A DNA stretch of 64,000 nucleotides from Streptomyces sp. NBC_00377 (GCF_036075115.1 NZ_CP107958.1:1178001-1242000), one strand, 5' to 3'. Shown: positions 43,682 to 52,914, counted from the stretch's first letter. The notes: a model not told the origin generated them from the sequence alone. Numbers and translations are program-made.

Positions 43682-44521
43682 TCAGGCGTACGGCCGGCGC
43701 GGGACGGTGAGGTGATAGCCGGAGTCCAGGAGTTGCGGCAGATACGCGCGCAGGGCCCGCACGCTCTGCGAGCGGTCGCCCCCGGCGTCGTGCGAGAGCA
43801 CCACGACTCCGGGGGCGGCCCCTTTCTCGACCCGGCCGACGATGGTGCGGGTGCCTGGGGTGGTCCAGTCGAGGGTGTCGACGGTCCAGGCCATCGGCTC
43901 CATGCCCAGTTCGGCGCCGATCTGGAAGGCGGCGCGGTTCCAGGCCCCGTACGGGGCGCGGAACCAGCGGGGCCGCTCCCCGTAGCCCTCCTCGATGACA
44001 TCGCTGGTGCGGGTCATCTCGGAGCGGATCCGGCGGCGGGTGAGGCGGGTCAGCAGGGGGTGGGACCAGGTGTGGTTGCCGACGATGTGGCCCTCGTCGG
44101 CCATCCGTCCCAGCAGTTCCTGGTTGTCCGCGGCCATCTCGCCGCATACGAAGAACATCGCGCGCACGTCGTAGTGGGCCAGTGTGTCGAGGATGCCGGG
44201 GGTGTAGCGGGGGTCGGGTCCGTCGTCGAAGGTCAGCACCATGGTGCGGCCGCGGCCGGTCATCCTCAGCAGCGGTTCGTGGCGTACCGGGGTGCGGCCC
44301 GGGGCGGCCTGCGGGGGGCCGTAGCCGGTCAGTGGCTGAAGGCGGTAGGCGGTGGGCTTCAGCGGCAGGCGGTGCGCCGTTGCGCCCGCGGCGGGGGCGG
44401 CCGCGCCGGGCGGTTTCCCGTCCTCGCCCCACAGGAACACTCCGGCCGTGCCGAGTGCTCCGGCGGCCGCGGCGCCGGCGAGCAACACCCGTCGCCGTGT
44501 GATCAACTGATCGTTCTTCAT
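43682..44521 (-). CDS. Secreted polysaccharide deacetylase (NodB-like)
   Basis: The 279-residue protein has a twin-arginine-type signal (TRRRVLLAGAAAAGALG). The NodB domain has all expected motifs: TFDDGPD (motif 1), NHTWSHP (H-x3-H, motif 2), RAPYGAWN (motif 3) and VVVLSHDAGGDRS near the end. These metal-dependent enzymes remove N- or O-acetyl groups from peptidoglycan or extracellular polysaccharide. It ends 34 bases from the convergent sortase stop. The start has only a weak ribosome binding site. Glycan target unknown. Confidence 0.88.
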   Translation of the reverse strand: MKNDQLITRRRVLLAGAAAAGALGTAGVFLWGEDGKPPGAAAPAAGATAHRLPLKPTAYRLQPLTGYGPPQAAPGRTPVRHEPLLRMTGRGRTMVLTFDDGPDPRYTPGILDTLAHYDVRAMFFVCGEMAADNQELLGRMADEGHIVGNHTWSHPLLTRLTRRRIRSEMTRTSDVIEEGYGERPRWFRAPYGAWNRAAFQIGAELGMEPMAWTVDTLDWTTPGTRTIVGRVEKGAAPGVVVLSHDAGGDRSQSVRALRAYLPQLLDSGYHLTVPRRPYA

Positions 44522-44673
44522 GCAGTCATCAGTCGCCCGGTGCGCGCCCGACGCACCACACCGGCACCGGACCGGCGGCACGATTCCACCCGCCCGGCTC
44601 AGTCCGTCCGGGCCGGGTGGTCGAACCGGTCATTGCGCGGTGACGCCGCGTCACCGGGCGGGCGAGGCCGGTC

Positions 44674-45719
44674 TCAGCGGTGCCGCACCAGGGGGAACGG
44701 CAGCGTCTCGCGGATGGTGAGGCCGGTGAGGAACTTGACCAGGCGGTCGACGCCGATGCCGAGTCCGCCGGTCGGGGGCATCGCGTACTCGAGGGCGTCG
44801 AGGAAGTCCTCGTCGAGTTCCATCGCCTCGGGGTCTCCGCCGGCGGCGAGCAGGGACTGCTCGGTGAGGCGGCGGCGTTGTTCCACCGGGTCCGTCAACT
44901 CGGAGCAGGCGGTCCCCAGTTCGGTGCCGAAGGCGACGAGGTCCCAGCGTTCGGCGAGGCGCGGGTCGGTCCGGTGCTGCCGGGGAGCGGGGAGACGTCG
45001 GTGGGGAAGTCCTTGTAGAAGGTCGGGAGCAGGGTCCTGTCCTCGACCAGGCGCTCGTACATCTCCAGGACGACGTCGCCCCGGCCGTCGTCCGGCGGGT
45101 GAAGGGGCGGGCGTTGGCGCCGCCGTGGATCCGCTGGAGCATCGGGGTCTCGACCTCGAGGTACCCGCGCTGCAACAGGCCCTGGCGCAGGGCCTGCACG
45201 GCGTGCGAGCGGGCCCGGACGACGTCGCGGGCGGCGGGGCTCGCGACCAGGTCGAGGTAGCGCATGCGGACCTTGGCCTAGGGGTCGGTGAGGCCGCGGC
45301 GTTTGTCCGGCAGGGGGCGCAGACACTTGGCGGTGAGCTGCCAGGAGCTGACGAAGACGGTGGGCTCGCCCTTGTCGCTCGCCCCGGCCGTGCCGCTCAC
45401 GAACGAGCAGGCCGAGGTAGACGACGACCAGCCACCAGGCGATCTTCTTGCGGGCGGCGGTGGCGGCGGCCAGCAGGAACAGGAAGACGGCGTAGGCCAG
45501 GTTGGCGCTGACCGGGACGATCAGCAGGTCCAGGAAGCGGACGACGGGGCGCAGCAGGCGGCGCAGCGGTGGGACCAGGGCCAGCAGGACGCAGAGCAGG
45601 CCGAGGGCGCCGAGGAAGGCCGCGAAGCCTTCGGGCACCCGGCCGAGGAGGCGGCCCGCCGGCCGCCGTGCCCGGCCCGTGCCGGCCTCGGCCGTGGTGG
45701 TCCCCACGGTGGCACTCAT
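44674..45719 (-). pseudogene. lysX: Decayed lysX (lysyl-phosphatidylglycerol synthase / lysyl-tRNA synthetase fusion)
   Basis: Pieces of one gene occur in order but in different frames. The membrane N-terminus (from 45719, [24 protein letters not shown] ... [12 protein letters not shown]) comes first. The OB-fold end ([25 protein letters not shown]) follows and is cut by a TAG at 45278-45280. Then [30 protein letters not shown] and HGGANARPF, a shifted [30 protein letters not shown], and finally [25 protein letters not shown] to the normal LPFPLVRHR end. The whole DUF2156 transferase domain and the class II aaRS motif 2 region are missing. An intact LysX has about 1,100 residues. Confidence 0.85.
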
Positions 45720-45794
45720 GGTCCGGCTCCAGGAACACCGGGGCCGCGACGCTCGTCGAGCGGCCCGCGCACCGGGCGGACCTGCGGCTTCCGA

Positions 45795-45806
45795 TAGCCT
45801 CTGGCC
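45795..45806 (+). promoter_or_regulatory. Leaderless promoter of the universal stress gene
   Basis: TAGCCT (45795-45800) is followed after 6 bases by the GTG start at 45807, with no Shine-Dalgarno sequence. Only the -10 box is clear. Confidence 0.4.
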
Positions 45807-46280
45807 GTGACGGAACAGCACGCGCAGCAGCCTGCGCACCAGTTCGAGCGGGGCACGGACGGACCCAAGGTCATTCTCGTCGGCGTGGACGGCTCCGACT
45901 CCTCGCTGCGGGCCGCGGCCTACGCGGGCGGCCTGGCCCGGCGCCAGCACGCCCTGCTCGCCGTGGTGTACGTACAACCGGTGCTGGCGGCGGGCGCCGC
46001 GCTGGGGGTGCCGGTCTCGGAGACGACCGACGAGATCGCGAAGGACCTGGTCGCGCAGATCAGGGAGGCCACCGAGCGCACCCGGGGGATATTCGACGTG
46101 CGCTGGGAGTTCCACACCTTCCACGGCGACCCCTACGGAGGTCTCGCGAAGGCGGCGGACCAGCTCAAGGCGGACGCGGTGGTGGTGGGCGCCTCCGAGC
46201 AGGCCGGCCACCGGATCGTGGGATCCGTCGCGGTGCGGCTGGTGAAGGCGGGGCGGTGGCCGGTGACGGTGGTTCCGTAG
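45807..46280 (+). CDS. Universal stress protein family
   Basis: The 157-residue single UspA domain has [31 protein letters not shown] at the start and [35 protein letters not shown] at the end. The ATP-binding GxxG-x9-GS/T motif is partly kept (GASE...GS), so nucleotide binding is uncertain. Usp proteins support survival under starvation or hypoxia. The GTG at 45807 appears leaderless. It lies between the lysX pseudogene and capA. Confidence 0.88.
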   Translation: MTEQHAQQPAHQFERGTDGPKVILVGVDGSDSSLRAAAYAGGLARRQHALLAVVYVQPVLAAGAALGVPVSETTDEIAKDLVAQIREATERTRGIFDVRWEFHTFHGDPYGGLAKAADQLKADAVVVGASEQAGHRIVGSVAVRLVKAGRWPVTVVP

Positions 46281-46310
46281 CCCCCGGCCGCCTCGCCGGG
46301 CTGCCCCGGG

Positions 46311-46367
46311 CCGGTCTCAGTTCCGGTCTCGTTTCCCGGTCTCATCGCCCGGTCTCACTCCCCGGTC
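46311..46367. repeat. Five tandem CCGGTCTC units
   Basis: ccggtc(tc) starts at 46311, 46323, 46336, 46349 and 46362, spaced 12-13 bp, between the convergent Usp and CapA genes. The last copy runs into the CapA coding end. Confidence 0.5.
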
Positions 46368-47506
46368 ACCAGCCCGCTCTTCGCGGCGCCCCGGCTGAGG
46401 ACGACCTCCCTGATCCGGTCGCGCACCCCCTCGACGTCGGCGCCCTGGGCGAGGGCCTTGCCGAGGTCGACCACCCGGCCGGCGTCGATGTCGAACATCT
46501 GCGGCAGGAACTCGGCTTTGCGCACCTCCCAGCGGCCGCCGGCCCTGGTGGGTGGGGCGAAGGTGAAGCGGGCGACGGTGGACTGGTTGCCGCGCGGATC
46601 CCGGACGCCCTGGTGATTGAACATCTCGCCCGCGATCTGGTCACCCATCCCGTAGACGACCCAGGTGCCGTTGACCTTCTCGTAGGCTTGCGGGACATGG
46701 GCGTGCGTACCGAGGATCAGGTCGATGTCGGGGCGGCCGTCCGTGCGCGACGCGGTGAGGGTGCGCGCGAGGGAGAGCTGCCGTTCGTCCGGGGCGTCCT
46801 GCCATTCGGTACCCCAGTGCACGGAGACGACGACCACGTCGGCGCCGGCCTTGCGGGCCGCCTTGGCGTCGGCGAGGATCCTGTTCTCGTCGAGGAGGTT
46901 GACGGTCCAGGGCTGTCCCACCGGCAGCGGACGGCCGTTGGTGTCGTAGGTGTAGGCGAGGTGGGCGACGTTCGCCGGACCCGCGCGCAGGAGGGTGACC
47001 GAGTTGCCCTCGGCCTCGGTGCGCGCGGTGCCCGCGTGCCGTACGCCGGCGCCGTCGAGCGCGTCGAGGGTGCGCCCCACACCGGCGGCGCCGTCGTCGA
47101 GGCTGTGGTTGGAGGCGGTGGAGCAGCCGTCGTAGCCGGTCGCGGCGAGGGCCGCGGCGATCTCCGGCGGGGACTTGAAGTCCGGGTAGCCCGTGTAGTC
47201 GCCGTTCGCGCCGTACACGGTCTCCATGTGACACAGCGCCAGATCGGCGCGGGCGACCACGGGCCGGATGCCCGCCAGCATCGGGCGGAAGTCGTAGCCG
47301 GCGCCCCCTGCGTCGAAGCCTGCACGGTCGATGACGGAGGTGTGCGGGAGGATGTCGCCGGAGGCGACGAGCGTGAAGCCACGGGAGGCGGACGGCGCCG
47401 GGCGGCCGGGCCGCTCGGCCGCCCGGTGGTCCCGGGCCTGGCAGGCGGCAGCCGAGGCGAGGAGGGCCGTCAGGGCCAGGGCCACCTGGTGTCGGCGTGC
47501 GATCAC
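46355..47506 (-). CDS. CapA/PgsA-family metallophosphatase-fold protein, probable lipoprotein
   Basis: The 383-residue protein starts at the GTG at 47506 (GGGGTGAAG upstream). The N-terminal signal ends SAAACQA, a weak lipobox. The domain has GFTLVASGDILPHTSV, ARADLALCHMETVYG, GYDGCSTASNHSLDDG, VVVVSVHWGTEW and DLILGTHAHVPQAYEKV, the CapA pattern (poly-gamma-glutamate synthesis type). In many actinomycetes its substrate is unknown. A tandem repeat array lies at its 3' end and a palindrome upstream. Confidence 0.85.
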   Translation of the reverse strand: MIARRHQVALALTALLASAAACQARDHRAAERPGRPAPSASRGFTLVASGDILPHTSVIDRAGFDAGGAGYDFRPMLAGIRPVVARADLALCHMETVYGANGDYTGYPDFKSPPEIAAALAATGYDGCSTASNHSLDDGAAGVGRTLDALDGAGVRHAGTARTEAEGNSVTLLRAGPANVAHLAYTYDTNGRPLPVGQPWTVNLLDENRILADAKAARKAGADVVVVSVHWGTEWQDAPDERQLSLARTLTASRTDGRPDIDLILGTHAHVPQAYEKVNGTWVVYGMGDQIAGEMFNHQGVRDPRGNQSTVARFTFAPPTRAGGRWEVRKAEFLPQMFDIDAGRVVDLGKALAQGADVEGVRDRIREVVLSRGAAKSGLVTGE

Positions 47507-47541
47507 CGCTTCACCCCACGTCCCATGATTTGTCATATTTA

Positions 47542-47567
47542 CGCATGGTTCAGTACTAATCCATGCG
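47542..47567. promoter_or_regulatory. Palindromic operator candidate upstream of capA
   Basis: cgcatgg-N12-ccatgcg is a perfect 7-bp inverted repeat in an AT-rich patch, 36 bases upstream of the capA start, in the divergent spacer shared with the ECF sigma gene. Confidence 0.35.
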
Positions 47568-47728
47568 GGGCGGCCGCCGGCCCCGGCACTCCCTTCGTCC
47601 GGACCCGATGCCCGCGATCGGCGTAGTCGGGACCGTTCGTCGGACCGTTCGTCGACGCGATCGACCGTCCGTCGCAGACCCCTGCGCGCGCCCTGTCCCG
47701 AACCGGCGCACTGCGGTGCCATACGCCC

Positions 47729-48277
47729 ATGACCGCCGGAACCGCCCTCAACGCCAGGACGACGACCGCCGAACACGAGCTGGCCGCACTCCAGCGCGAG
47801 CACGGCCGACCCCTGTTCGCGCTGCTGCTGAGGCTGTGTGACGGCGACCGCCAGCGCGCCGAGGACCTCGTCCAGGAGACCCTCGTACGCGCCTGGCAGC
47901 ATCCCGAGGCCCTGCGCGCCGACACCTTCGACTCCGTACGGCCCTGGCTGCTCACCGTCGGCCGGCGGCTCGCGATCGACGCGCGGCGGGCCCGCCAGGC
48001 ACGGCCTGCGGAGGTCGGCGACGCCGTACTGGAGAACGCGCCCGTCTGCGCCGACCACGCCGAACGGGCGGCCGCCGCCCTCGATGTGCGCGAGGCTGTG
48101 AAGACACTCACTCCGGAGCACCGTGAAGTCCTGGTGCTGGTGTATTTCCAGGGGGCCAGTGTGGCGGAGGCCGCCGCGGCGCTCGGGATCCCGCCCGGTA
48201 CGGTGAAGTCCCGCGCGTACTACGCGCTGCGCGCCCTGCGCCGGGTGCTTCCGGGATATGCGGCCGACCTGCGCTGA
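47729..48277 (+). CDS. ECF-type RNA polymerase sigma factor
   Basis: The 182-residue protein has region 2 (LFALLLRLCDGDRQRAEDLVQETLVRAWQHPEAL ... SVRPWLLTVGRRLAIDARRAR) and region 4 (AVKTLTPEHREVLVLVYFQGASVAEAAAALGIPPGTVKSRAYYALRALRRVL). It directs RNA polymerase to a stress regulon. Two genes downstream lies a zinc-type anti-sigma factor, the probable partner. No ribosome binding site is evident before the ATG. Confidence 0.9.
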   Translation: MTAGTALNARTTTAEHELAALQREHGRPLFALLLRLCDGDRQRAEDLVQETLVRAWQHPEALRADTFDSVRPWLLTVGRRLAIDARRARQARPAEVGDAVLENAPVCADHAERAAAALDVREAVKTLTPEHREVLVLVYFQGASVAEAAAALGIPPGTVKSRAYYALRALRRVLPGYAADLR

Positions 48278-48433
48278 AACCCACGGCTGGGCAAAGGCTT
48301 CGTAAAGCGCCTTGCCGAGCACCCCCTTGGGGTAATCGGGTGTCCTTATCCGTGTTCCGGACGGGGCCCGGTGACCGGGTCCCCTGCGTCCCGGCGACGG
48401 GCGAGCGCAAGCACCGGAGGAAGGCAGGAAGGG

Positions 48434-48949
48434 ATGCTGCACAGAGGTCACCAGAGTACGGACGGCACCGGCGGCGGTGAACTCACCGTCCCCATGGCCT
48501 GGTTGTACGCCGAGTACATCGCCGACGAACTGCTGCGGACCGGCGATCTGATGCCGCCGACGTCCTTCGAGTTCCGCGCCGGGCGTGACGCGCTGGCGCT
48601 CACCATCTTCCTGTCCGACACCGACGGCGAACTGCCCGGCATCCGGGTCGTGACTCAACTGGAGACCTGGCTTTCGCTCACGGCGTACGACCAGCCGTGG
48701 CAGGACTGGGTCGGTGAACGTATGTCTCAACTGAGGGCCGAGGCCGCCCGGTCCGACGGACCGGCGCCCGACCTCGACCTGGCGGCCGCGGCCTGGCGCT
48801 GGCTGGAGGAGACGGAGCTGCTCGCTCCCGATCTCAACGCGGTCCCCGGCGGTGCGCCGGCGGCCGGCGAGGACGACGGACCCAAGGTCTGGACGCCCGC
48901 CTGGCAGCTCGGGTTGCCTCTCGGCCACCTGGCGATTCATCTTTTCTAG
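48434..48949 (+). CDS. Conserved-looking hypothetical protein in a sigma/anti-sigma unit
   Basis: The 171-residue protein starts at an ATG preceded by GGAAGGG. It has no signal peptide or transmembrane helix. Composition is balanced and coding-like (AWLYAEYIADELLRTGDLMPPTSFEFRAGRDALALTIFL). The Trp/Leu-rich C-terminal region ends WQLGLPLGHLAIHLF. No family is recognised. Its place between sigma and anti-sigma genes suggests a regulatory or target role. Confidence 0.65.
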   Translation: MLHRGHQSTDGTGGGELTVPMAWLYAEYIADELLRTGDLMPPTSFEFRAGRDALALTIFLSDTDGELPGIRVVTQLETWLSLTAYDQPWQDWVGERMSQLRAEAARSDGPAPDLDLAAAAWRWLEETELLAPDLNAVPGGAPAAGEDDGPKVWTPAWQLGLPLGHLAIHLF

Positions 48950-49090
48950 ATTCACACCAATCCGCGGGCCGGACCGCTCCGAACATCTGGGTCACGATTC
49001 GGTACGTGGCTTGAGTGATTCGTCGGCCGGGTGCGTACCGGTGGGAGCAAGGAGTAACCCCACTGGCACTCAACGGCACGAGGTTTCGGC

Positions 49091-49753
49091 ATGAGGTCCC
49101 TGGAAAGGCATCGCGACGTCGGCGCGTACGCGCTCGGCGTGCTGGACGAAGCGGAAGCCTTCCGCTTCGAGGATCACCTCATGGAGTGTCCTCAATGTGC
49201 GGCGCAGGTAACCGAGTTCGGCCCCACCGCACGACAGATGATGCTCTACCGGCGCGCCACCCCGCGCGCCGTGCACCCCTTCGCCGGGCCCGGCCCGCAG
49301 CTGCTGGACCGGCTGCTCGCCGAGGTGGCGGTCCGGCACCGGGCCGTGCGCCGGCGGGTCCTGTACGCGGTGGCCGCCTCGGTGGTGGTCGCCCTGGCCG
49401 GCCCCGTGCTCGCGATGATGGCGGGCGGCGGCAGCGGCGGCGGCGAGAGCGCCGTACGGGTCACCGCGACGGACGAGAAGTCCGGGGTGTGGGCGCAGGT
49501 CACCACCGAGAACGAGGCCTGGGGCAGCCATGTGCAGCTGGAGGTCAAGGACGGGGCGGGCCCCCGCTCCTGCCGGCTGATCGCCGTCGGCCTCGACGGC
49601 TCCGAGCAGACGGTCACCAGCTGGAACGTCCCCGAGCACGACGCCCGCCCCAACACCATGCAGGGCGCCGCGGCCTGGCACCCCGACGAGATCGCCCGCT
49701 ACGAGCTGCGCACCTCGTCCGGAGAGCACCTGGTGACGCTCGACGCCCACTGA
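49091..49753 (+). CDS. Zinc-finger anti-sigma factor (ZAS type)
   Basis: The 220-residue protein has an N-terminal anti-sigma domain with HxxxCxxC (DHLMECPQC) after RHRDVGAYALGVLDEAEAFRFE. One transmembrane helix follows (VLYAVAASVVVALAGPVLAMM), then an extracytoplasmic beta-rich sensor-like domain of about 100 residues. It should bind and hold the ECF sigma factor of the same cluster at the membrane and release it on an external or redox signal. Confidence 0.88.
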   Translation: MRSLERHRDVGAYALGVLDEAEAFRFEDHLMECPQCAAQVTEFGPTARQMMLYRRATPRAVHPFAGPGPQLLDRLLAEVAVRHRAVRRRVLYAVAASVVVALAGPVLAMMAGGGSGGGESAVRVTATDEKSGVWAQVTTENEAWGSHVQLEVKDGAGPRSCRLIAVGLDGSEQTVTSWNVPEHDARPNTMQGAAAWHPDEIARYELRTSSGEHLVTLDAH

Positions 49754-49843
49754 CGTCCGCATGGAGTGAGTTCAGGTCACTTCGATGTCGGCGTCACGGG
49801 CCCCAGCGGGACGGGACGGGGCAGCCCCGGTCCGGCCGCCGGG

Positions 49844-50710
49844 CTACTTCAGCAGCCGTGACATCCTCCGGTCCGCCAGCGGCTTGCCGCCCGTCTGACA
49901 GGTGGGGCAGTACTGGAGCGAGGAGTCGCTGAAGGAGACCTCTCTGACGGTGTCGCCGCAGACCGGACAGGGTTCACCGGTCCGGCCGTGCACCCGCAGA
50001 CCGCTTTTCTTCTCGGCCTTCAGGCGCCCCGCGGCCACACCCCGCGAGCGGTCGACCGCCTCCGTGAGCGTCGTGCGCAGCGCCTCGTAGAGGGTGTGGG
50101 TCTCCTCCGGCGTCAGCGAGGCCGCCAGCTTGAACGGGGACATCCTCGCCGCGTGCAGGATCTCGTCGCTGTAGGCGTTGCCGACGCCCGCGATCAGGCC
50201 CTGGTCGCGCAGGGCGCCCTTGAGCTGCCGGCGCTCACCCGCGAGCAGGCCGGCGAAGCGGGCCTCGTCGAAATCGTCGGCGAGCGGGTCGGGGCCCAGT
50301 CGGGCGACGCCGGGGACCTCCCGCGGGTCGTGCACGACGTACACCGCGAGCCGCTTCTGGGTACCGGCCTCCGTCAGGTCGAAGCCCTCCCCCGTCTCCA
50401 GGGCGACCCGCAGGGCCAAAGGCCCCTTGCCGGGGCGGGGCGGCGGACCGTCCGGAAGGCTGTCCTTCCAGTGCAGCCAGCCCGCGCGGGCCAGATGCGT
50501 GACGAGGTGGGGGCCGTCGCCCGTCGCCAGGTCGAGGAACTTGCCGTGCCGCCGCACGGCGGTGACCTCACGGCCCTCGAGCGCGGTGACGGGCGGGTCG
50601 TACGTCTTCAGCACACTGATCGCGACGGGCAGGACACGGACGATCCCGCGGCCGACGAGATGTCCGGCCAGGAAGTCCTTGAGCGCTTCGACCTCGGGAA
50701 GTTCCGGCAT
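49844..50710 (-). CDS. Fpg/Nei-family DNA glycosylase
   Basis: The 288-residue protein begins MPELPEVEALKDFLAG, with the catalytic Pro and Glu. It has RRHGKFLDLATGDG with the conserved Lys, the helix-two-turn-helix region (LIAGVGNAYSDEILHAARMSPFKLA), and a C-terminal zinc finger CPVC-x16-CPTC. It removes oxidised bases and cleaves the abasic site. The subtype (Fpg or Nei) is not settled by eye. It is divergent from nothing; the phosphatase gene lies upstream on the same strand. Confidence 0.88.
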   Translation of the reverse strand: MPELPEVEALKDFLAGHLVGRGIVRVLPVAISVLKTYDPPVTALEGREVTAVRRHGKFLDLATGDGPHLVTHLARAGWLHWKDSLPDGPPPRPGKGPLALRVALETGEGFDLTEAGTQKRLAVYVVHDPREVPGVARLGPDPLADDFDEARFAGLLAGERRQLKGALRDQGLIAGVGNAYSDEILHAARMSPFKLAASLTPEETHTLYEALRTTLTEAVDRSRGVAAGRLKAEKKSGLRVHGRTGEPCPVCGDTVREVSFSDSSLQYCPTCQTGGKPLADRRMSRLLK

Positions 50711-50741
50711 ACGTCCAGGGTGCCATCAGTGACCTCGGTGT

Positions 50742-52847
50742 TCAGCTCCGCTCCGGCATCACGAACTCGCACCAGACGCACTTTCCGCCGCCGCGCGCCT
50801 CCACGCCCCAGGCATCGGCGAGCCGGTCCACCAGCAGCAGACCCCGCCCGGAGACCCCCGACTCGCCCGCCTCACGGCGGCGCGGGAGGGCGCTGGAAGT
50901 GTCCTCCACCTCGACGCGCAGCCGGTGCTCGGTGCCGGTGAGCACCCGCAGGGTGACGATCGCGGCGCCCTCGGTGTGCATGAGCGCGTTGGTGATCAGC
51001 TCGTCGGCGACCAGTTCGACCTCGTCGGAGCGGTCCCCGGCGCCCCAGGTACGGACGGCCGCGCGGATCATGTGCCGGGCCTCGCTGAGCGCCTCGGGGT
51101 CGCCGGGCGCCACATGCTGCTGGAGCCGGTTCCCGGCCTGGGGACTGTCGGGGCCGCGCCGGCGCAGCAGCAGCAGCGCCACGTCGTCGTCGCCGCCGCG
51201 CTCCTCGGCGACCTCGATGAGCTGGTCGGCGAGCTGGCGGACGTCCTCGGGGCCCGCGGCGATCAGGGCGGAGAGGGCCTTCATGCCGTCGTCCAGGTCG
51301 GCGCCGGGCTGCTCCACCAGGCCGTCGGTGCACAGCAGCAGGGTGTGACCTGGGTCGAGCTCCACCGTGCCGACCGGGTACTCGAGGCTGCCGAACTCGG
51401 CGGACAGGCCGAGCGGCAGCCCGCCGGGCAGCGGGAGGCGCCGGCAGGTCCCGTCGGGGCCGCGCAGCAGGGGGTCGATATGACCGGCGCGCACCACCTG
51501 GACGACCCCCGTGGAGAGGTCGGCCTCCGCGTACAGGCAGGTGGCGAAGCGGTCGGTGTCGAGTTCGTGCAGGAAGACGGAGGCGCGGGCCATCACGGTG
51601 GCCGGGGTGTGGCCCTCGGCCGCGTAGGCCCTCAGGACGATGCGCAGCTGGCCCATCACGGCGGCGGCATGGGTGTCATGGCCCTGGACGTCGCCGATGA
51701 CGGCTCCGACCCGGCCTCCCCCGGAGGGGGCGCCCCCGGGGAGCGGGATCAGGTCGTACCAGTCGCCGCCGATGTCCCGGCCCTGGGAGCCGCCGATGGT
51801 GGCGGCGCGGTAGCGGACGGCGACGTCGGCGCCGGGGACGCTGGGGATGGTGCGCGGCAGCATGGCCTGCTGGAGGCCCTGCGCGATGTCCTTCTCCTGT
51901 TCGTAGAACATGGCCCGTTGCAGGCTCTGCGCGATGCTGCTCCCCAGGGCGACCAGTATGTTGCGGTCCTCCGGGGTGAAGCCCCGGCGGTCGCTGTAGA
52001 GCAGGCCCATCGCGCCGATCGGGCGGGCCTGCACGATGAGCGGCAGATAGGCCGCCGAGGTGATCTTCAGATCGCTGAGGTGCGGCCACAGCACGGGGTA
52101 GCCGCGGGCGAACTCCTCCGGCGACTCGATGAAGCGGGGCGTCAGGGTCCGCACGACCTCGCTCATCGGATAGGGCTCGTCGAGGCGGGTGACCAGCGTG
52201 CCGGGCACGAAGCTGCCCTCCGGGCCCTCGGCGATCAGCCGGATGCGGCCGGCCTCGACCAGGCCCATGACCAGGCTTGTCGCGCCGAGGTGGGTGAGGC
52301 CGTGGGTGTCCTTGAGGACGTCGATGACGTCGCGCACGGTGCGGGCGTGCGCCAGCGCCGCCGTGGTGAGCTGGACGACGTTGGTCTGCTCGCGGCGCGC
52401 GTCGTCGAGGTCGGCCTCGTCGCGGCGGGCGGCGAGATCGCTGAGCTCGTCGGTGGCGTCCCGCACGATGCCCACGATGCGACGCGGGCGGCCGGTCCCG
52501 TCGCGCCGGATGTATCCCTGGGTGTGGGTCCAGCGCAGGGTGCCGTCGCGCAGCCGCATGCGGAAGTAGGCGCCGTAGTTCTCGCTGCCGTCCTTGATGG
52601 CCTGGGCGACCAGCTCGTCGAGGCGGATGCCCTCGGCCGGCGGGACCCGGACGGCGAGGGTGACGGGGTCGCCGTCGTACTCGTCGGGCCGCAGGTCGAA
52701 GATCTCGTGGGCGCAGGCGTCCATGTGGAACTGCCCCGAGTCCAGGTCCCAGTCGAAGCTGCCCATACGGTTGAGCGCCAGGATCGGATCCGGGTGGGCG
52801 GGCCAGTCGTCCGGGAGGGACAGGGCGCTCGCTCCCCGATCAGCCAT
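50742..52847 (-). CDS. PAS-GAF-PP2C phosphatase with C-terminal HATPase kinase-like domain (SpoIIE/RsbU type)
   Basis: The 701-residue protein begins with a PAS domain (NRMGSFDWDLDSGQFHMDACAHEIFDL). A GAF domain follows, then a PP2C/SpoIIE domain (GGDWYDLIPLPGG, AVIGDVQGHDTHAAAVMGQLR, LLLCTDGLVEQPGADLDDGM, GGDDDVALLLL) and an HATPase_c domain (ELVADELITNALMHTEG ... GRGLLLVDRLADAWGVE). This fits control of anti-anti-sigma phosphorylation, with a serine-kinase-like C-domain as in many Streptomyces. The ATG at 52847 has AAGGTGG upstream. Confidence 0.92.
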   Translation of the reverse strand: MADRGASALSLPDDWPAHPDPILALNRMGSFDWDLDSGQFHMDACAHEIFDLRPDEYDGDPVTLAVRVPPAEGIRLDELVAQAIKDGSENYGAYFRMRLRDGTLRWTHTQGYIRRDGTGRPRRIVGIVRDATDELSDLAARRDEADLDDARREQTNVVQLTTAALAHARTVRDVIDVLKDTHGLTHLGATSLVMGLVEAGRIRLIAEGPEGSFVPGTLVTRLDEPYPMSEVVRTLTPRFIESPEEFARGYPVLWPHLSDLKITSAAYLPLIVQARPIGAMGLLYSDRRGFTPEDRNILVALGSSIAQSLQRAMFYEQEKDIAQGLQQAMLPRTIPSVPGADVAVRYRAATIGGSQGRDIGGDWYDLIPLPGGAPSGGGRVGAVIGDVQGHDTHAAAVMGQLRIVLRAYAAEGHTPATVMARASVFLHELDTDRFATCLYAEADLSTGVVQVVRAGHIDPLLRGPDGTCRRLPLPGGLPLGLSAEFGSLEYPVGTVELDPGHTLLLCTDGLVEQPGADLDDGMKALSALIAAGPEDVRQLADQLIEVAEERGGDDDVALLLLRRRGPDSPQAGNRLQQHVAPGDPEALSEARHMIRAAVRTWGAGDRSDEVELVADELITNALMHTEGAAIVTLRVLTGTEHRLRVEVEDTSSALPRRREAGESGVSGRGLLLVDRLADAWGVEARGGGKCVWCEFVMPERS

Positions 52848-52914
52848 GGGCCCACCTTGCCAGGGTTTGCCCGATTCTTCGACCGGGGAGCGGGGGCGGG
52901 CCCGCGGCAACGGT

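Noticed and set aside
44674..45265. Separate short LysRS-like genes
   Set aside because: The open frames fit consecutive parts of one lysX gene interrupted by frameshifts and a stop codon, lacking essential aaRS motifs, so they are called a single pseudogene.
47507..48955. Long upstream extension of the CapA frame
   Set aside because: It runs antisense to the ECF sigma factor and the 48434 gene, both with clear coding features.
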